Assembly (NCBI GenBank): GCA_021788795.1 | Contig: JAJYKG010000035.1 | Location: forward strand, 1-12,742 | Source of the DNA: Thermoplasmata archaeon | GTDB lineage: Archaea > Thermoplasmatota > Thermoplasmata > RBG-16-68-12 | Direction: 5' to 3' | DNA length: 12,742 nt | Shown here: positions 12,680 through 12,742 of the stretch, piece by piece | Position numbering within the stretch: the first letter of the stretch is position 1 | Layout of the letters: the number at the start of each line of letters is the position of its first letter | Position numbers and translations under genes: made by a program | Notes under the pieces: generated by a model | Database searches by the model: none | What the model was told of the DNA's origin: nothing | The model's input: only the letters and a program-made list of their open reading frames with translations

Positions 12680-12695
12680 ATCAACTCGCCGCGAA

Positions 12696-12705
12696 CCTTA
12701 TAGCC
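12696..12705. promoter_or_regulatory. TATA-like element usable in both directions
   Basis: CCTTATAGCC reads as CTTATA on the plus strand and GGCTATAAGG on the minus strand. On the plus strand the core is centred 27.5 bp before GTG 12727, the same spacing as the other leaderless promoters here. On the minus strand it is 21-23 bp from GTG 12679 and about 46 bp from GTG 12655. It is the only AT-rich spot in this interval, so a shared bidirectional promoter is plausible. Confidence 0.45.
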
Positions 12706-12726
12706 GGCCCGGCCATCGTCGGCGCC

Positions 12727-12742
12727 GTGCGCATCGGCGCGT
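12727..12742 (+). CDS. Possible start of a divergent gene cut off by the window edge
   Basis: GTG at 12727 opens a frame reading VRIGA before the window ends. The only support is the position exactly 27.5 bp downstream of the centre of the TATA-like element, as at other leaderless starts in the window. Five codons are not enough to name a product. Confidence 0.3.

Noticed and set aside
1..12742. tRNA or rRNA genes, CRISPR repeats, insertion sequences, att sites
   Set aside because: No cloverleaf, no regularly spaced direct repeats and no transposase or integrase motif were seen. Coding density and codon style are uniform apart from the short patch in the RadA-like gene.

Overview
This window reads as chromosomal DNA from a GC-rich archaeon. 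The evidence is direct: TATA-box promoters with starts about 27 bp downstream, archaeal-type shikimate entry enzymes, the rRNA methyltransferase Nep1, and a complete Mre11-Rad50-NurA-HerA end-resection cluster. An FtsZ-superfamily protein beside Euryarchaeota-like information genes and the high GC would fit a Thermoplasmatota-type lineage, but that placement is inference. Coding density is very high and no gap exceeds about 110 bp. I saw no RNA gene, insertion sequence, CRISPR array or phage gene.

Left part (1-3078, all minus strand, so read right to left). Nep1 (3078-2380) is followed by a divergent FtsZ/tubulin-fold protein (2333-1410) with its own TATA box and probably a leaderless GTG start. 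Next comes an AT-rich 110-bp island with two adjacent inverted repeats. Last is a shikimate pair, ADH synthase (1298-513) and 3-dehydroquinate synthase II (505 to beyond the left edge), which together turn aspartate semialdehyde plus a 6-deoxy-sugar phosphate into 3-dehydroquinate. A 4-TM protein of unknown function (3158-3733) is divergent from nep1.

Centre (3776-9977, plus strand). One strong TATA box precedes mre11, rad50, nurA and herA. Each of these genes overlaps the next by 3-4 nt (GTGA or ATGA), so this looks like a single translationally coupled operon. Mre11-Rad50 senses and opens DNA ends, and the HerA translocase with the NurA nuclease resects them to 3' single strands for RadA. 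All catalytic motifs are intact. The exception is structural: Rad50 has no CxxC zinc hook, and its only cysteine (Cys90) lies in the head domain.

Right part (10029-12742). A leaderless 7-TM protein with a polyproline tail is coupled to a small SRPBCC-fold protein. A separately promoted gene (11243-12037) encodes a RadA/RecA-family paralogue in which both Walker motifs are destroyed. A LysE/RhtB-type exporter converges on it with only 6 nt between stops. At the right edge one TATA-like element may drive both the exporter and a divergent gene that begins at 12727.

The most interesting points are three proteins that keep a well-known fold but lack its defining functional element: a hookless Rad50, an FtsZ-like protein without the canonical GTP-binding and catalytic loops, and an ATP-site-dead RadA paralogue. 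The repair operon is flanked by two unexplained multi-pass membrane proteins.
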